Below are positions 47,101 to 59,490 of a stretch of DNA of 64,000 nt, in pieces (the stretch's first letter is position 1; every line of letters starts with the position of its first letter). A model generated the notes under the pieces. That model did no database searches and had not been told where the DNA came from. It worked only from the letters and a program-made list of their open reading frames with translations. A program made the translations under genes and the position numbers. This stretch comes from Chionis minor. Taxonomy: Eukaryota; Chordata; Aves; Charadriiformes; Chionididae. The DNA lies in NCBI GenBank assembly GCA_013398295.1, contig VZSF01000980.1, positions 83,157 to 147,156 of the forward strand, written 5' to 3'.

Positions 47101-50100
47101 CTTTAACAAGGTCCCTGAGACGATAATGTAATATAAATAAATACATATAATTAGCATATCTAAGTTTTCAATTTAAACATTTTTCAATGATAGAAAGTTG
47201 TTGTGGACTGGAATGTCATAGTTAGTGACAGAATATTCAACATACCAAGATCCCAGTGTTCCATAATGCACATTATTATTTTTCAACACTTTATATTTTC
47301 ATAGAAGCTAGTAAAATAGGAACATGTCTAAAAGTGACAACTCTGAATGATTTCAGTGGTTTACAGTTTAAATTAATCAACACCTAAGTGTAGCCAAATA
47401 AAGCTCTTGACATTCTTTTTCACTCTTCAGACAGCTGTCTGCTTGTTTCTTGTTAAATAAATAACTTAGGATATAGACTAATGCCTAGTAAAGATCTATC
47501 TTTGTTCTTCCATTCTATTTGAAATGCTAGAAAACTCTATCAGACAGTCCACAGCCTACTTTTAACCTTGAGTGTGCTTTGCTAACAGTCTAAAAGTTGA
47601 TTCAGAGTACAGAGTCTATAATAAAGAAGATTTAGGATATGCAGCAGTACATTCAGTCACAATGTATGTGGGAAAATAGATTTAACAAATTGGGGCTAAA
47701 TCTGAGTTGGTAGAAGACAAGCAAGTACTTGTTTAAAGTATAACAGTCAGAATTGCCAGCTGATTTTTAAAGTGTCTTTGAAGACATTTTCTGCTTATTC
47801 TTATATTAATTTTACTCATGAAAGTGAAGAGAGCTTTTTGGCCTTTGGCAATTTCTTCTGGATTGAAAAATTAGAAGTTTTAAAAGACCTGTTACAGTGT
47901 CTGTGCATAGCTAACGATTATAGTTACCACACTTTTTGAAACTATTTTATTAAATAGTAATTGTAGTCTCTATAGAACAATAACATCAGCTAACAAAAGA
48001 CTCCAATGTTTTGAGTTTATGTTGTACATCATTGCAATTGGCTAGTCAGTATTGCTTCTGTATTTTAAATCGTAAGTCAATGTCTCATATGTGTGAGAGA
48101 AGAATGATTGCAGAGTGGCAAGTAATGCCGGTAATTTTAGCCAGTCTAGTGTCTAGTGAGATACTGGCTTGACTAGCAATTTAGGCAGATAGTTAACTGT
48201 CCAGTATAAATAGCAATTATTTGCTTTGCTATTGCCAAGCAAGACCTTCAATTTATTTTCCCTGAATGCACCTTGTTAGTAAAAGATACTGGGCTTTACA
48301 TTGCTTAATTCTCAGTAGAACAAGTAGAATATGAACAACAGTATGCAAAAAATCATCCAGTTGCTCATTCTAAGACACTGAAAGATCGAGCTACAAGGGT
48401 AAGAGAATAAATTTCAGTTTTCCCATGCTGTCACTGCATAGCTTCCCTGAGAGCCGATTAGGAACACTTCACCAGCTCCCTGAAAACCTATTTGCTTAAA
48501 TCACATCTAAATGTAAAATTGTGGTACTACTCAGTGCTGTCTAAGAAAAGAGGAATTCCAAATCTCTAGAAAGCTGAAGTTTGAAGTGCGAGTCTAACAG
48601 TGGGAATACAAAATCCATAATTGTGGGTAGAACAGAACAGCCACCTCCAGCAATTTAGGGCTGGTTTCATTCTTGCATTGCCTTTTATATTGTCATGTAT
48701 TTCAGTTTTGAACATTTATTCCACAGATTACTGGAGCTGTTTTCTGTACCTTTTCCGCATTCATCGGGTATGAATTCCCAGAGCTTGAGAAACACATCCA
48801 TAAAACGTGTCATACAATATGCAACCAGTGGCTGCTTTCTTGTGACAGAATTGCTGCTCCGTTTGATATAATTCATCATCGTTGATCTGTGAGGAACAGG
48901 CAGCCAATTTAGATGACTAGTGGAAAAATGGTGAGGTCAAGATATTTGAAAGCATCTCATTGCAGATAGCTGGCACACTTTACACTTTTACTGTTTTGAA
49001 GCCCACTACCCACTTCTGAAGGAGAATCTGTTCAATTTAGTTTAACATATGTAAGCTGAAAAACCAGTCTAAATTAGTTTACTTCTTACACTAAACTGAA
49101 CAGGGCTTTCTCCTGTATGCTTAGCATGTTCCTTAGCATTCCTGTAGCCCAAACAACTGTAGTCCAAACAATACCCAGGAATGATTTGAAGGGCAGCAGA
49201 GGCCAGTAGCTGTTCTCAGTCAGCGGCATAGGTGAGACCATGTTATTATTTGGCCATTATTATTTGACCATTTTATTTGAAAGTATGAATGTGGACAAGC
49301 TGAGTAACAGCTAAGTGTTTTGCTCAGTGTTTCACTATCTACATTCCTATTCAGATTTGGAAGATTAAAAATGGGACACTATCTTTGGAACACAGCTGTC
49401 AGGCTAAGTCTTCTGAAACATTAGGACAATGACTTTACCTCCTGTTAATCTCTTCTCTCCCTTCCTATATAGTTACTACCCTGTTGGTGTTGAAGCATTT
49501 TACTCTATCACCTACCTTATAATTATTTTATTCACTTGTCTTAGAAAAGAAATATAGATTATTCATGTATGCGTAGAAATCAATGTTTTTAATTGTTCTT
49601 TTTTTCAATGTAATTATTTGGTAGTAAGTACCATAAAAATAATGTCTTGTTCAGATTCTGATTTTACCTGTTGAGGTGAGACTTCCATCTCGGTATTTTA
49701 TCTCTGGCAATTTATTCTCTCCTTACAAACATATGACTAGAAGAATTTTGAGGCATGAATTCTGTCTAGGGAAAGTGTGATGGGCTTGAGGTGAGGCAAT
49801 AATGGCTGCTACTGACTTTGGATCATGGAACTCACTTCAGCTGTTAGGCAGGTTTCTCCAGTTCAGAGGAGTCTGTGGACATATGTGGCTACTTGAGTTG
49901 ATGTTACACTAAAAGCAAAATCATAGCTGGTCAGTACTGCATGCGGTCTAAAAAATTCTACAAACCCAGTTTTTTGTCCTCAGGTGACACCAGATCTAAT
50001 CTTATTTTAGAATCCTGTATTTAAATGAGAATGAACCAGAAGTTCATTTTTTTGCTTGCATCAGCGCTCATCTACATCACAGAAATGAAGTTCACAGACT

Positions 50101-50555
50101 TGAAGTTCTTCAAGATTTTTCTTCCCATTCCTACCTCTAATCCAAACTACCAGGTTAGCATTGGCTATAAAATAAGTTGCCCATACTGCCAAACAACATT
50201 TACACTCTGACAAAACTAAGATTATAGTCTAAACCCTGTAGAATGTTGCAGCCTTGCTCAAAAGCTTTCAGCCGTAAATCTTACTGTTACAATCAGCTGT
50301 TGCCAAAGCCTAATTCCTGAATCCTACCCTAATCCTGGATTTAACAACATACTTAAGGCAACTGTAAGCTTCTCATTCTGGCAAGTAACTGTTCATTCAA
50401 ACTTGATGGGCCCCTGCATTACCTGATATCTACTTAGCATTTTGCTTGCAGTTCAGTTCAAACAATGCACCATTTTTTATTGAACAGTTATTATATGGTC
50501 TTTACTGACAAGAGGATACTTTATTCCGATGGCCTATTTAAAAGTTTCTTGAAGA
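44118..50555. other. Gene-poor AT-rich stretch
   Basis: More than 6 kb with no recognised gene, LINE or LTR. Small compositional oddities are a C-rich run at 44481-44499 and a G-rich run at 46975-46991. Open frames (for example 44667-44975 -, 50025-50210 +) have no recognisable domain. Confidence 0.55.
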
Positions 50556-50590
50556 ACAAACAGAACAGAACAAAACAAAACAAAACAAAA
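50556..50590. repeat. (CAAAA)n microsatellite
   Basis: Degenerate CAGAA units grade into four perfect CAAAA units. Confidence 0.9.
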
Positions 50591-53152
50591 GACCCAAAAA
50601 GCCTACTCCTTGGTATCAGTACTTAGTATTACTACCAAGAACTCAAAGGATTCAGTCATCACCAACTTGAAGAAAGAATGGCTGGTCAAAACTGACACTA
50701 CCTAACTATCATTTGAAAACCTTACAGCCATCAGGAAGATGTTGATTACAGATTTGCAGCCACGCGAGGGCAAACTTCCAGTCTTGATCCCAAGTTCGTC
50801 TTAGAGCCCTCTATGACTTTCTATCACTGACTTTTAGACAACGACCTCTAAAAGTTCCCAGCCCACTACAAAAATTAATCTCTACAAGGAAGACAATTTC
50901 ACTTCTAGGAAATTCCACTTAGTGCAGCATGAAGGCATATGTCTCTTCAGCAGTGTACACTATCACAGACACTTCACCAGTCCTCTGCTTTCTGCCGCTG
51001 TCTTTCTGTAGATTAGAACATTAAACATAAGGGAATATGGACCTTTGTTCAAGGTATAACAATGACTTCTCAAAAATAAACAAAAATTCTAGCTCAATTA
51101 TGTTCTGATGCATAATGCACCTTAAGCCTTGAGTTCTTTTTTGTCCTTAATTTACCCCTCCATAACATACAGTTGTTTGTTTACAGGTTTCATACAATGC
51201 AGTGAGTTGAATTATTTTTTTAAATAGTCCTTGAAAGACATATAAAAGAGAAAAGATATTATTATTTATATATCCCTACCTGGAAAACTTCCAATAGTCT
51301 ATACACAGCTTCTGAGTATCTCATAAGACTTGTGGGGTTAGTTAGCAACTTCAGATGAACTTGTGCAATGCATTTTCCCCCCATATAGTTTCTTTTTGGG
51401 GTGTATTCACATTTTTCTTTCATTCTTCAGTGTTTTTATTCACACTACCTCTTCTCTTGATTATTATTCAATTTTTTATGTGAATCATTTGCTTTGAGGA
51501 ATGTCCAAGTTTTGACAGACATTTTTCTATCCGTCTTAAGGGAAATCTGACAGACAATTGGAGCATTAAAACAGACACATCAGTGTTGCAGAGTGAAATT
51601 GTGTTACACTAATCTTATACCCACTGGGCATTTTAAAACTCTAGCTTTAATGAAACAGAGGGAACAGATCTTGGTAACATTCTCTGGAAGAGAAAATAGC
51701 TCATATACATGCATGTTTCTTGCATGAAGTATACTGACCTCTTTTGTAATTCAACAGAAACCAGTTCTGATGCTAGTTTTTGTTGATCAAAAGAGACTAT
51801 GGTATTGTGTTCAGAAATGTGGTGGTGTTTTAAGCTGCTACCAGGCTCTTCGTCCACAGCTCTTTATTGCAACTGCTTGGCTAAAAGTCAGTGATATGGA
51901 GAACTGAGTCAACAGAACAAAACAGACCATGTAAGCACACTTAATTTGTTTCTGTACAGTCAGCAAATTTAATTTACAATTGTAAAATTATCATGGTGTT
52001 AGCTAATTTTTTTTTATCCATTCTGTTTTCTTTGGTACCTACCAACATTTCTTATGTATCAGCCTGGTATATAGATATAAGACAAAAGGCAGGACAATAT
52101 GATCTAATACTGTGATCCTGAAATTCCTAAGTTTGCACTTGTTACGCTGATGCAGTCATATAGCTCCTTTGAAACCATTTCAGGCAGCGTTTCTCCACTG
52201 TACCAAATATAGCCATATCCTAAGGGAGTTTAAGACCAGTGAAGCCAACATAAAAATGTTCCACGTAACAGTAAGTTTGTGTGTATATGTCACTGGGATG
52301 GTATAGATTTAATCAAAATAATTTTCTTATAGTGAGAGAGATGTTACCATACAAGCAAAAATGGTCAATGACCAGGCTTTCCACCCAGGAAAAAAATGCA
52401 GTAGCTTGACATCTTGCTTTTTTCTCACGTTATCACAAAAATAATGAAAATACACTTTATTTGTAGCAATGGACATCTTAAAAACAATACAAACCAATAA
52501 AGGTGTGATTTTGACATTTCATATAAAATTTTAATATATGAAAAGTATTCTAGTAATTTTTCCAGTTAAGTAATTATGTTATTCTTTAACTGTATCCAAT
52601 CAATCTCCCTCACAAACCTCACTGGAATAACAGCTCTGTTGCCCTTAGCTGCTTTTCTTCTCTGGAGCTGATCTTGGACTTGTACTTCAGGTGTATTGTC
52701 TCAATGTACTGATGACCCACAGCTGAAAGATCGATAGTCAGTTTTTACTAGTCCAGAGGACAGATGTGTGTGCCTGGTCAGTCTGATGAAAAATCAAAAC
52801 ATTCCAGCAGATGTGAAGTCTTTGCTTGCTGTCTCAATAAATGTTTATGAAGATTTTATCGATTCTGCCACACAAGTGACAAGTTGCCTACAGCTCATAA
52901 AATATCATACTGCTTGGTGAACCTTGAATTATTTTCCTTTCTTAATAATAATTTTAAAAAATACAATTTTTAGTATGAATACAAAAGACATATTGTTACG
53001 GTTTTTATATGAGAGTATTTTTAGATTTCATAGCATCTCATCTATGTGAGTTAAAGTATGAGAGACAAAAGGCATTGACAACTGTTGTTTTGAGCTGTGG
53101 AATTTTGATACTGAGTCTATTTTAGATTTTGCCTAATATTTTTGTTTTCAAG
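50591..53152. other. Intergenic, nothing recognised
   Basis: AT-rich DNA. The 74-codon minus-strand frame at 51857-51633 has no recognisable domain. Confidence 0.55.
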
Positions 53153-53269
53153 ATTATGTTTATAAGTGCTTTGCTTGCTGTTTTGGCAACACCTGACACA
53201 TTTCACAAGAAGATGTTCTCTCTCGTGGTTTTCCCTGATGTAACAGGAGCAGAAAGGATCAAAGAGCAG
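53153..53269 (+). other. Weak candidate coding exon (117 bp, phase 0-0)
   Basis: An open 39-codon segment lies between a T-rich tract ending TTTTCAAG (acceptor-like AG at 53151-53152) and GAGCAG|GTACTC (donor-like GT at 53270-53271). The peptide has a hydrophobic start (MFISALLAVLA) and ends FPDVTGAERIKEQ. I do not recognise it. The acceptor is AAG and not CAG, and no partner exons are apparent, so chance is a serious alternative. Confidence 0.18.
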
Positions 53270-54356
53270 GTACTCATTATTAATGGATCAAATGGATTCT
53301 TTCCCCTTCATGGATACTTTTTAATATCCAAATATTTATCTTTAACATAAATTTTAATTTTAAATTTTAAATTTATCTTTATCTGAACATTTATATTATG
53401 TGCTGAACTCTTTGTGTTGTATTTTCATGTAAATCAACACAACTAAAATGATATGCCACAGGGTATGGGGAAAAACGTACCACGTCAGAGAAGCGTTGAC
53501 ATCTGCCTCTATTGGCAGCATCTGTCCATTCAGGATGACTGCCAGAACTCCATTGGTCTTCATATGTTGATATTGACACTAGGCATGAGAAGAAGAAACT
53601 TATCAATGCATAGAATTAGATGGTAAAAAGGTGCTAACCAGAGAGTCTCCCTAATTCATCATTTAAAAAACACTCTGAATGTTTAAATGTATGCCTGTAA
53701 GCAAAGTATTAGTCACGAGGACATCAGAAAGCTCAGAGCTGTAAAAGGAAATGCATCACCCAATAAAAAAATGCTTAAAGTTCAGAATATAAGCATGCTT
53801 TTACCCTTACAGCTGAAGCTCAGCTGCATAGTCTCCATTTTAATACAAAATAGAACTTGTTTGTAAACCAGAGGACAATTTTACACATCAAGGTAGAAAA
53901 CCTACACAGCAGAAGTTATCATGAGATTAAACTGGAAAGGGAAATATATTGTGAAATAGATTGATACTCCTTTCACAATTATTACATGTTCTGGCTATGA
54001 ATACATACTCTGCATGTGAGTCCTTTAAATATTTTGGATTTTAAAAGTCAAATATTTAGGTCAGTAAATCTTTCCAAGTGCTACAGCAAAGTTGTATTCC
54101 ATTGCCTCACAAAGTTCCTTGGCAAAGTACAAATAAAATAAAATCTAGTACCTTTGAACTAACACTACCTTTTTGTACATACCTTAATTTAATTTCAGTA
54201 ACACTAATCCATACCACCACAAAATAATTTGAGAATGACTATGAGGACAAATTAAACTTTTAGTGTATGGAGTTAAGTTGTTGTTCCAAGTGAAATTTCT
54301 TTTCACAAATCTTGCTCAACTTAGTATAAAAAATAGTGTAAATGTTTTAATTTTAT
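53270..54356. other. Intergenic, nothing recognised
   Basis: AT-rich sequence with an ATTTTAAATTTTAAA low-complexity patch at about 53346-53375. Confidence 0.55.
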
Positions 54357-54456
54357 TTGATTTTATAAGTTTATACATAAGGAAAAAAAGGCATAATGTA
54401 TGCAGAATTCATGGTCTACAAAGGAAAATACACATTTTAAATGAAAAGGCATTGCC

Positions 54457-55075
54457 TGAAATTTGGAGATTCTACAACCTATCAGGGCAATCTTCTCTAA
54501 TGCTTGATTATCCTCATCGTAAAAAGTATTCTTATATGCAACCTGAACATCTCTTATTTCAACTTGAACCCGTTGACCTCACCCTCCCATCCTGCACACT
54601 GTGAGGAGCCCATATTCACGTCTTTGATGACCCCTCGTAGGTACTGAGGAGCTATTAGGGGCCACCAAAACCATCCTTTTTCCAAGCTGACACAGCCCAA
54701 CTCCTCATGGGGCAAGTGCTCCAGCCCCAGTGCTTTGGGGGTCTTCCCCTGAGATCCTTTCAGTTTGTTTATGTGTCTCTTCTGTTAGAGCCCCAAAATC
54801 GATGTAGTACCTAGATGTGGTCTGACAAGTGTCGCATATGAGGGGATAATCTATTCCTGCAATCTACAGGCTGTGCCACTGTTCATGCACCCCAGGAGCT
54901 CTTGGGCACCTTTGTTACCAGCACACACCATGGGCTCATGTTCAGATTGCTGCCCACCACCACCCCAGAACCTTTCCCACAGAGCTGCTCCCCAGCCCCT
55001 CTGCGCTATAGTTTCCCAGCACAGAGGCTCTGCTCTCCCAGGCACAGCACTTTGCTTTTGCCATATTTGTCTTTA
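54457..55075 (-). mobile_element. Old CR1 LINE fragment, minus strand (copy 1)
   Basis: Strongly diverged CR1, recognisable by block order. ATTTGGAGATTCTACAACCT...GGGCAATC is followed by GACACAGCCCAACTCCTCATGGGGCAAGTGCTCCAGCCCC, GATGTAGTACCTAGATGTGGTCTGACAAGTG, ATGCACCCCAGGAGCTCTTGGGC, and CCACAGAGCTGCTCCCCAGC. It extends to the segment encoding AKAKC (the GKCRVLHL block of ORF2) near 55070. The 3' tail is lost. Copy 2 of the same sequence lies at 56255-56873. It belongs to an older layer than the CR1 copies at 31-35 kb. Confidence 0.82.
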
Positions 55076-55893
55076 AAATGATTGAATAAAACCGTTTTGT
55101 TCGTACCCTTCTTTTCAGGAGAAACAATGATCTTGGATAAATGTCCTCTTTCTAGAAGAAATTAGGAGACCCTAAGGACACCACAGATGAGAGCCAACAA
55201 ACTAAAATATGGCCATGTCATCTGAGGTCATTATCTTTCTGGATTCTTTGATACCACATCCAGGATTTCTGCCTGTAGTAAGTAATTGCAAACAATTCAA
55301 ATATAACTATAGAAAAGAATGATCCATGACCTAACAAGATCTTGTATTACTTGAGAAAGCTGATTTACTTTCCTCCTAAATAATACGATGTATAATTCTT
55401 TTGTTTTATGTAATAAATTTTTTTATGGGCACTTAGCTATACAGCTGGCATACACCTTAACTGTAACTACATAACTAGTCTCCATGAATTCCCTGAGAAA
55501 TCTGTACATTTAAAGTTTGTAAGTCTCTATAGAATTGTACTTAAATGTGGGTTGCAGTTATGATTCCTGTATAATATACTTTGTCACCCACACTACTGAA
55601 AACTGTTCATGGTGGATGTTTGCCAATTATTTGAGAGATCTTCTAACTTCAAGAAAGCTCAGTAAACTATTTCTGCCACCTTCATCTCTTGTTGTCCTTG
55701 TTATATTGGTTTTCAGGTTAACAACAGCATGGACTTAAACAAATCTAAATGTAAAGGGGTGGAGAGGAAACGCTTCTATGCTTCATCAATTTGTAAAAGC
55801 ACATTTCAGTTTTAGAAGTTTTTCAGTCCACATTACATGAAGACACCAAGTATAATGTCAAAAACCAAATGAGGCAAATCATATGACACATTC
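55076..55893. other. Unique sequence inside duplication copy 1
   Basis: AT-rich sequence, no recognised gene on the plus strand. It contains the TTTG indel and SNP that separate the two copies. Confidence 0.5.
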
Positions 55894-56254
55894 TTTATTA
55901 AATGCAGCTACATAAGTATTTACAAAACAATTTGCATCTAACGTAACACATTTAGGCAATTTTCAGTACAAAGACAAGTATATGTCTGGGAAGGGGACAG
56001 CACTGAATTATTTCGTTCCAGTGACATCTTATAGATCTTGAATGGAAGAGTCATTGCTACTTCTCTGAATAATACCTCTGAATATTAGCTCTCTGACTAT
56101 AAGAAGAATTCTTGGCTGGAGAGACATGGAAGGTAACGTTGCCTCATCCTCAGNTTGATTTTATAAGTTTATACATAAGGAAAAAAAGGCATAATGTATG
56201 CAGAATTCATGGTCTACAAAGGAAAATACACATTTTAAATGAAAAGGCATTGCC

Positions 56255-56873
56255 TGAAATTTGGAGATTCTACAACCTATCAGGGCAATCTTCTCTAATG
56301 CTTGATTATCCTCATCGTAAAAAGTATTCTTATATGCAACCTGAACATCTCTTATTTCAACTTGAACCCGTTGACCTCACCCTCCCATCCTGCACACTGT
56401 GAGGAGCCCATATTCACGTCTTTGATGACCCCTCGTAGGTACTGAGGAGCTATTAGGGGCCACCAAAACCATCCTTTTTCCAAGCTGACACAGCCCAACT
56501 CCTCATGGGGCAAGTGCTCCAGCCCCAGTGCTTTGGGGGTCTTCCCCTGAGATCCTTTCAGTTTGTTTATGTGTCTCTTCTGTTAGAGCCCCAAAATCGA
56601 TGTAGTACCTAGATGTGGTCTGACAAGTGTCGCATATGAGGGGATAATCTATTCCTGCAATCTACAGGCTGTGCCACTGTTCATGCACCCCAGGAGCTCT
56701 TGGGCACCTTTGTTACCAGCACACACCATGGGCTCATGTTCAGATTGCTGCCCACCACCACCCCAGAACCTTTCCCACAGAGCTGCTCCCCAGCCCCTCT
56801 GCGCTATAGTTTCCCAGCACAGAGGCTCTGCTCTCCCAGGCACAGCACTTTGCTTTTGCCATATTTGTCTTTA
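56255..56873 (-). mobile_element. Old CR1 LINE fragment, minus strand (copy 2)
   Basis: The same diverged CR1 as at 54457-55075, offset by 1798 bp and identical as far as I can read. Probably the other allele and not a second insertion. Confidence 0.8.
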
Positions 56874-57679
56874 AAATGATTGAATAAAACCGTTTTGTTC
56901 GTACCCTTCTTTTCAGGAGAAACAATGATCTTGGATAAATGTCCTCTTTCTAGAAGAAATTAGGAGACCCTAAGGACACCACAGATGAGAGCCAACAAAC
57001 TAAAATATGGCCATGTCATCTGAGGTCATTATCTTTCTGGATTCTTTGATACCACATCCAGGATTTCTGCCTGTAGTAAGTAATTGCAAACAATTCAAAT
57101 ATAACTATAGAAAAGAATGATCCATGACCTAACAAGATCTTGTATTACTTGAGAAAGCTGATTTACTTTCCTCCTAAATAATACGATGTATAATTCTTTT
57201 GTTTTATGTAATAAATTTTTTTATGGGCACTTAGCTATACAGCTGGCATACACCTTAACTGTAACTACATAACTAGTCTCCATGAATTCCCTGAGAAATC
57301 TGTACATTTAAAGTTTGTTTGTAAGTCTCTATAGAATTATACTTAAATGTGGGTTGCAGTTATGATTCCTGTATAATATACTTTGTCACCCACACTACTG
57401 AAAACTGTTCATGGTGGATGTTTGCCAATTATTTGAGAGATCTTCTAACTTCAAGAAAGCTCAGTAAACTATTTCTGCCACCTTCATCTCTTGTTGTCCT
57501 TGTTATATTGGTTTTCAGGTTAACAACAGCATGGACTTAAACAAATCTAAATGTAAAGGGGTGGAGAGGAAACGCTTCTATGCTTCATCAATTTGTAAAA
57601 GCACATTTCAGTTTTAGAAGTTTTTCAGTCCACATTACATGAAGACACCAAGTATAATGTCAAAAACCAAATGAGGCAA

Positions 57680-57976
57680 ATCATATGACACATTCTTTAT
57701 TAAATGCAGCTACATAAGTATTTACAAAACAATTTGCATCTAACGTAACACATTTAGGCAATTTTCAGTACAAAGACAAGTATATGTCTGGGAAGGGGAC
57801 AGCACTGAATTATTTCGTTCCAGTGACATCTTATAGATCTTGAATGGAAGAGTCATTGCTACTTCTCTGAATAATACCTCTGAATATTAGCTCTCTGACT
57901 ATAAGAAGAATTCTTGGCTGGAGAGACATGGAAGGTAACGTTGCCTCATCCTCAGGTCATGTATCCCCTTTCCATG
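57680..57976 (-). other. Candidate 3'-terminal exon with poly(A) signal, minus strand
   Basis: On the minus strand a strong pyrimidine tract (CCTGTTGTCTTTCTTTGTGTTTCTAG, AG at 57978-57979) precedes a segment starting TCATGGAAAGG at 57976/57977. It runs about 280 bp to AATAAA (RC of 57696-57701), followed by TG-rich sequence (TTTGGTTTTTGAC, TTGGTGTC). One frame stays open for about 25 codons (HGKGIHDLRMRQRYLPC...) to a TAG at 57899-57901. That is the layout of a last exon with a short coding tail and 3' UTR. It could equally be the end of a non-coding RNA or a chance combination. I cannot name a gene, and upstream exons (58000 onward) are not identified. Confidence 0.35.
57696..57701 (-). terminator. 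Candidate poly(A) signal AATAAA
   Basis: Reverse complement of TTTATT, with GT-rich sequence downstream in minus sense. The duplicate copy is at 55894-55899. Confidence 0.4.
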
Positions 57977-58849
57977 ACTAGAAACACAAAGAAAGACAAC
58001 AGGATGAAGGATGATCCTGTCCTCTTCTTTGTCCTGTTAGCAGAACACATATGTCTTCAATATGGTGGACTTAAGAAGTATCTGCAATCACAGGTCTAAC
58101 AAGGGGGAAACTTTTGTTAAAACATCAAAGCCTGCCACTTTGAAAGAAACAAGAAAGTTTAAAAAAAATTTCAGAATCAAATTATAAATACTTTCCAACT
58201 TTCAGCTCGCTACTATAATTATGCAAAGCTTTTATTGTTGGAGATATGGCAACCATAAATGAAAAGTGTCTAGTTTCTTCAGACACTAAACCTTCATATT
58301 GTTTTCTATATGAAATTTCTTTCACAGATCTAACAAAAGTTACAATCCAGATCAGGAAATCTTTGGACATCAGTTCTTAGAAAACATTCTGGGGGAGATA
58401 GAAGGATAAAAAAAACCATTTGGAATATTCCCTGTATTAAGAGTTCTTTATTAAATCATTTTTAACTGGGGGATTTCAAATGAATTTATGGTCCAGCCAA
58501 ATTAATCTTTATAAACTGATTGGAGTGCTCACATTTAAATTTAGAGCAATTAACATGAAGCTGATATGATTTTTATGTTCCTACAGATAGTTGCTAAAAA
58601 TAAATATTTTGTTCAATTTTAGAACATAAGAAGTAATAGGAAATAAGCTGGTTTTTCCCTACTAAAAATAGAGGGTTCATTGTATTTTGTTTCAGAGGGA
58701 AAACATTTCATTGGTTAGAATAGTTTCTGTAATGTCCGATTTTAAAATACAAGTTTAATTTGTTTTGAAGCTGAACTCTTTCTGTTTTACTTGATAATAA
58801 AGGGTAAATTTTCATACCAGTTTATTTGAGATTAAATCGATATTACATT
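57977..58849. other. Intergenic or intronic, nothing recognised
   Basis: AT-rich sequence. A 62-codon minus-strand frame (58370-58182) has no recognisable domain. ACATT at 58845-58849 is the left target duplication of the LTR that follows. Confidence 0.5.
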
Positions 58850-59490
58850 TTTCGTGGTTTGGGCCAGAGTAGCCACCAAGGTGAAATGATAGATATTCTC
58901 TCTCAGCTCTCTCCAAGGACAGGAGGGAGAGAGAAAGAGACTTACCAGCTTAGAAGGAACAAGATTCCTTTAATGAAAATAAAATAAAATAAAAAAGAAA
59001 TAATGAAATGAATACAAAACCATATCAAGCTCTCAGGATGATGATCACATCACTGACAGGCACTGGGAAAGTCCCACGCTGGACTCAGTGATGGACAGGA
59101 ACAGATTCTGGATCTGGATTGTGGAATGCACCAATCAGGATCAAAGGCAGAGAACCAGACAGAGTTCACCTTGGATGCCAGCTTGGATGGGGCTGACCCT
59201 TTGATCCCTGTCCCCACTCCTCCCCAGAGGTGTGACCCCTCTACATTTTTCCGACCCTCCAATGGGACAAATAACAAAGTTGGCTGGCATTGCTTGTTAC
59301 AGCAATAAGCATAAGCAAGACCCTCTCTGCATACCATTCCTCAGCATAAACTATAAACATCAGTCTTATCACTTTGAGAGTGAACAGTTTCTGCATGATA
59401 TGCTGTTAATTTCAGTAGTTCTAAGAGGCTTAGCTGCAAGGTAAAACCACTGAACAGAAAATTGGTTCTACTTTACCTCAAACCAGGACA
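58850..59490 (-). mobile_element. ERVL-type solo LTR with perfect 5-bp target duplication
   Basis: A 641-bp LTR bounded by ACATT at 58845-58849 and ACATT at 59491-59495. Ends are TTTCGTGGTTTGGGCC (for TGTCGTGGTTT) and CCTCAAACCAGGACA. In minus sense it therefore begins TGTCCTGGTTTGAGG, the classic avian ERVL LTR start. A 5-bp duplication is typical for ERVL (class III) elements. It aligns throughout with 22445-23177 in the same orientation. It lacks about 70 bp corresponding to 22811-22880, which in that copy holds the TATA box; the deleted block is flanked there by CCCT at both ends. No internal sequence is present on either side, so this is a solo LTR left by recombination between two LTRs. 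Confidence 0.92.

Larger units (their letters stand above)
54357..57955. repeat. 1.8-kb tandem duplication joined by one N (probable haplotype artefact)
   Basis: Copy 1 is 54357-56153, N is at 56154, and copy 2 is 56155-57955. I see two differences by eye: a 4-bp TTTG insertion in copy 2 (about 57313-57320 against 55515-55520) and one G/A substitution (55537 against 57339). That low divergence fits two alleles of one locus placed in series. Everything between, including the old CR1 and the poly(A) signal, should be counted once. Confidence 0.92.

Noticed and set aside
54263..56402. Two related proteins encoded in tandem (113 and 96 residues) as a duplicated gene family
   Set aside because: The frames are antisense to an old minus-strand CR1 and are doubled only by the single-N assembly duplication.
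58182..58370. Upstream exon of the candidate minus-strand terminal exon
   Set aside because: The 62-codon frame has no convincing splice borders or recognisable domain.
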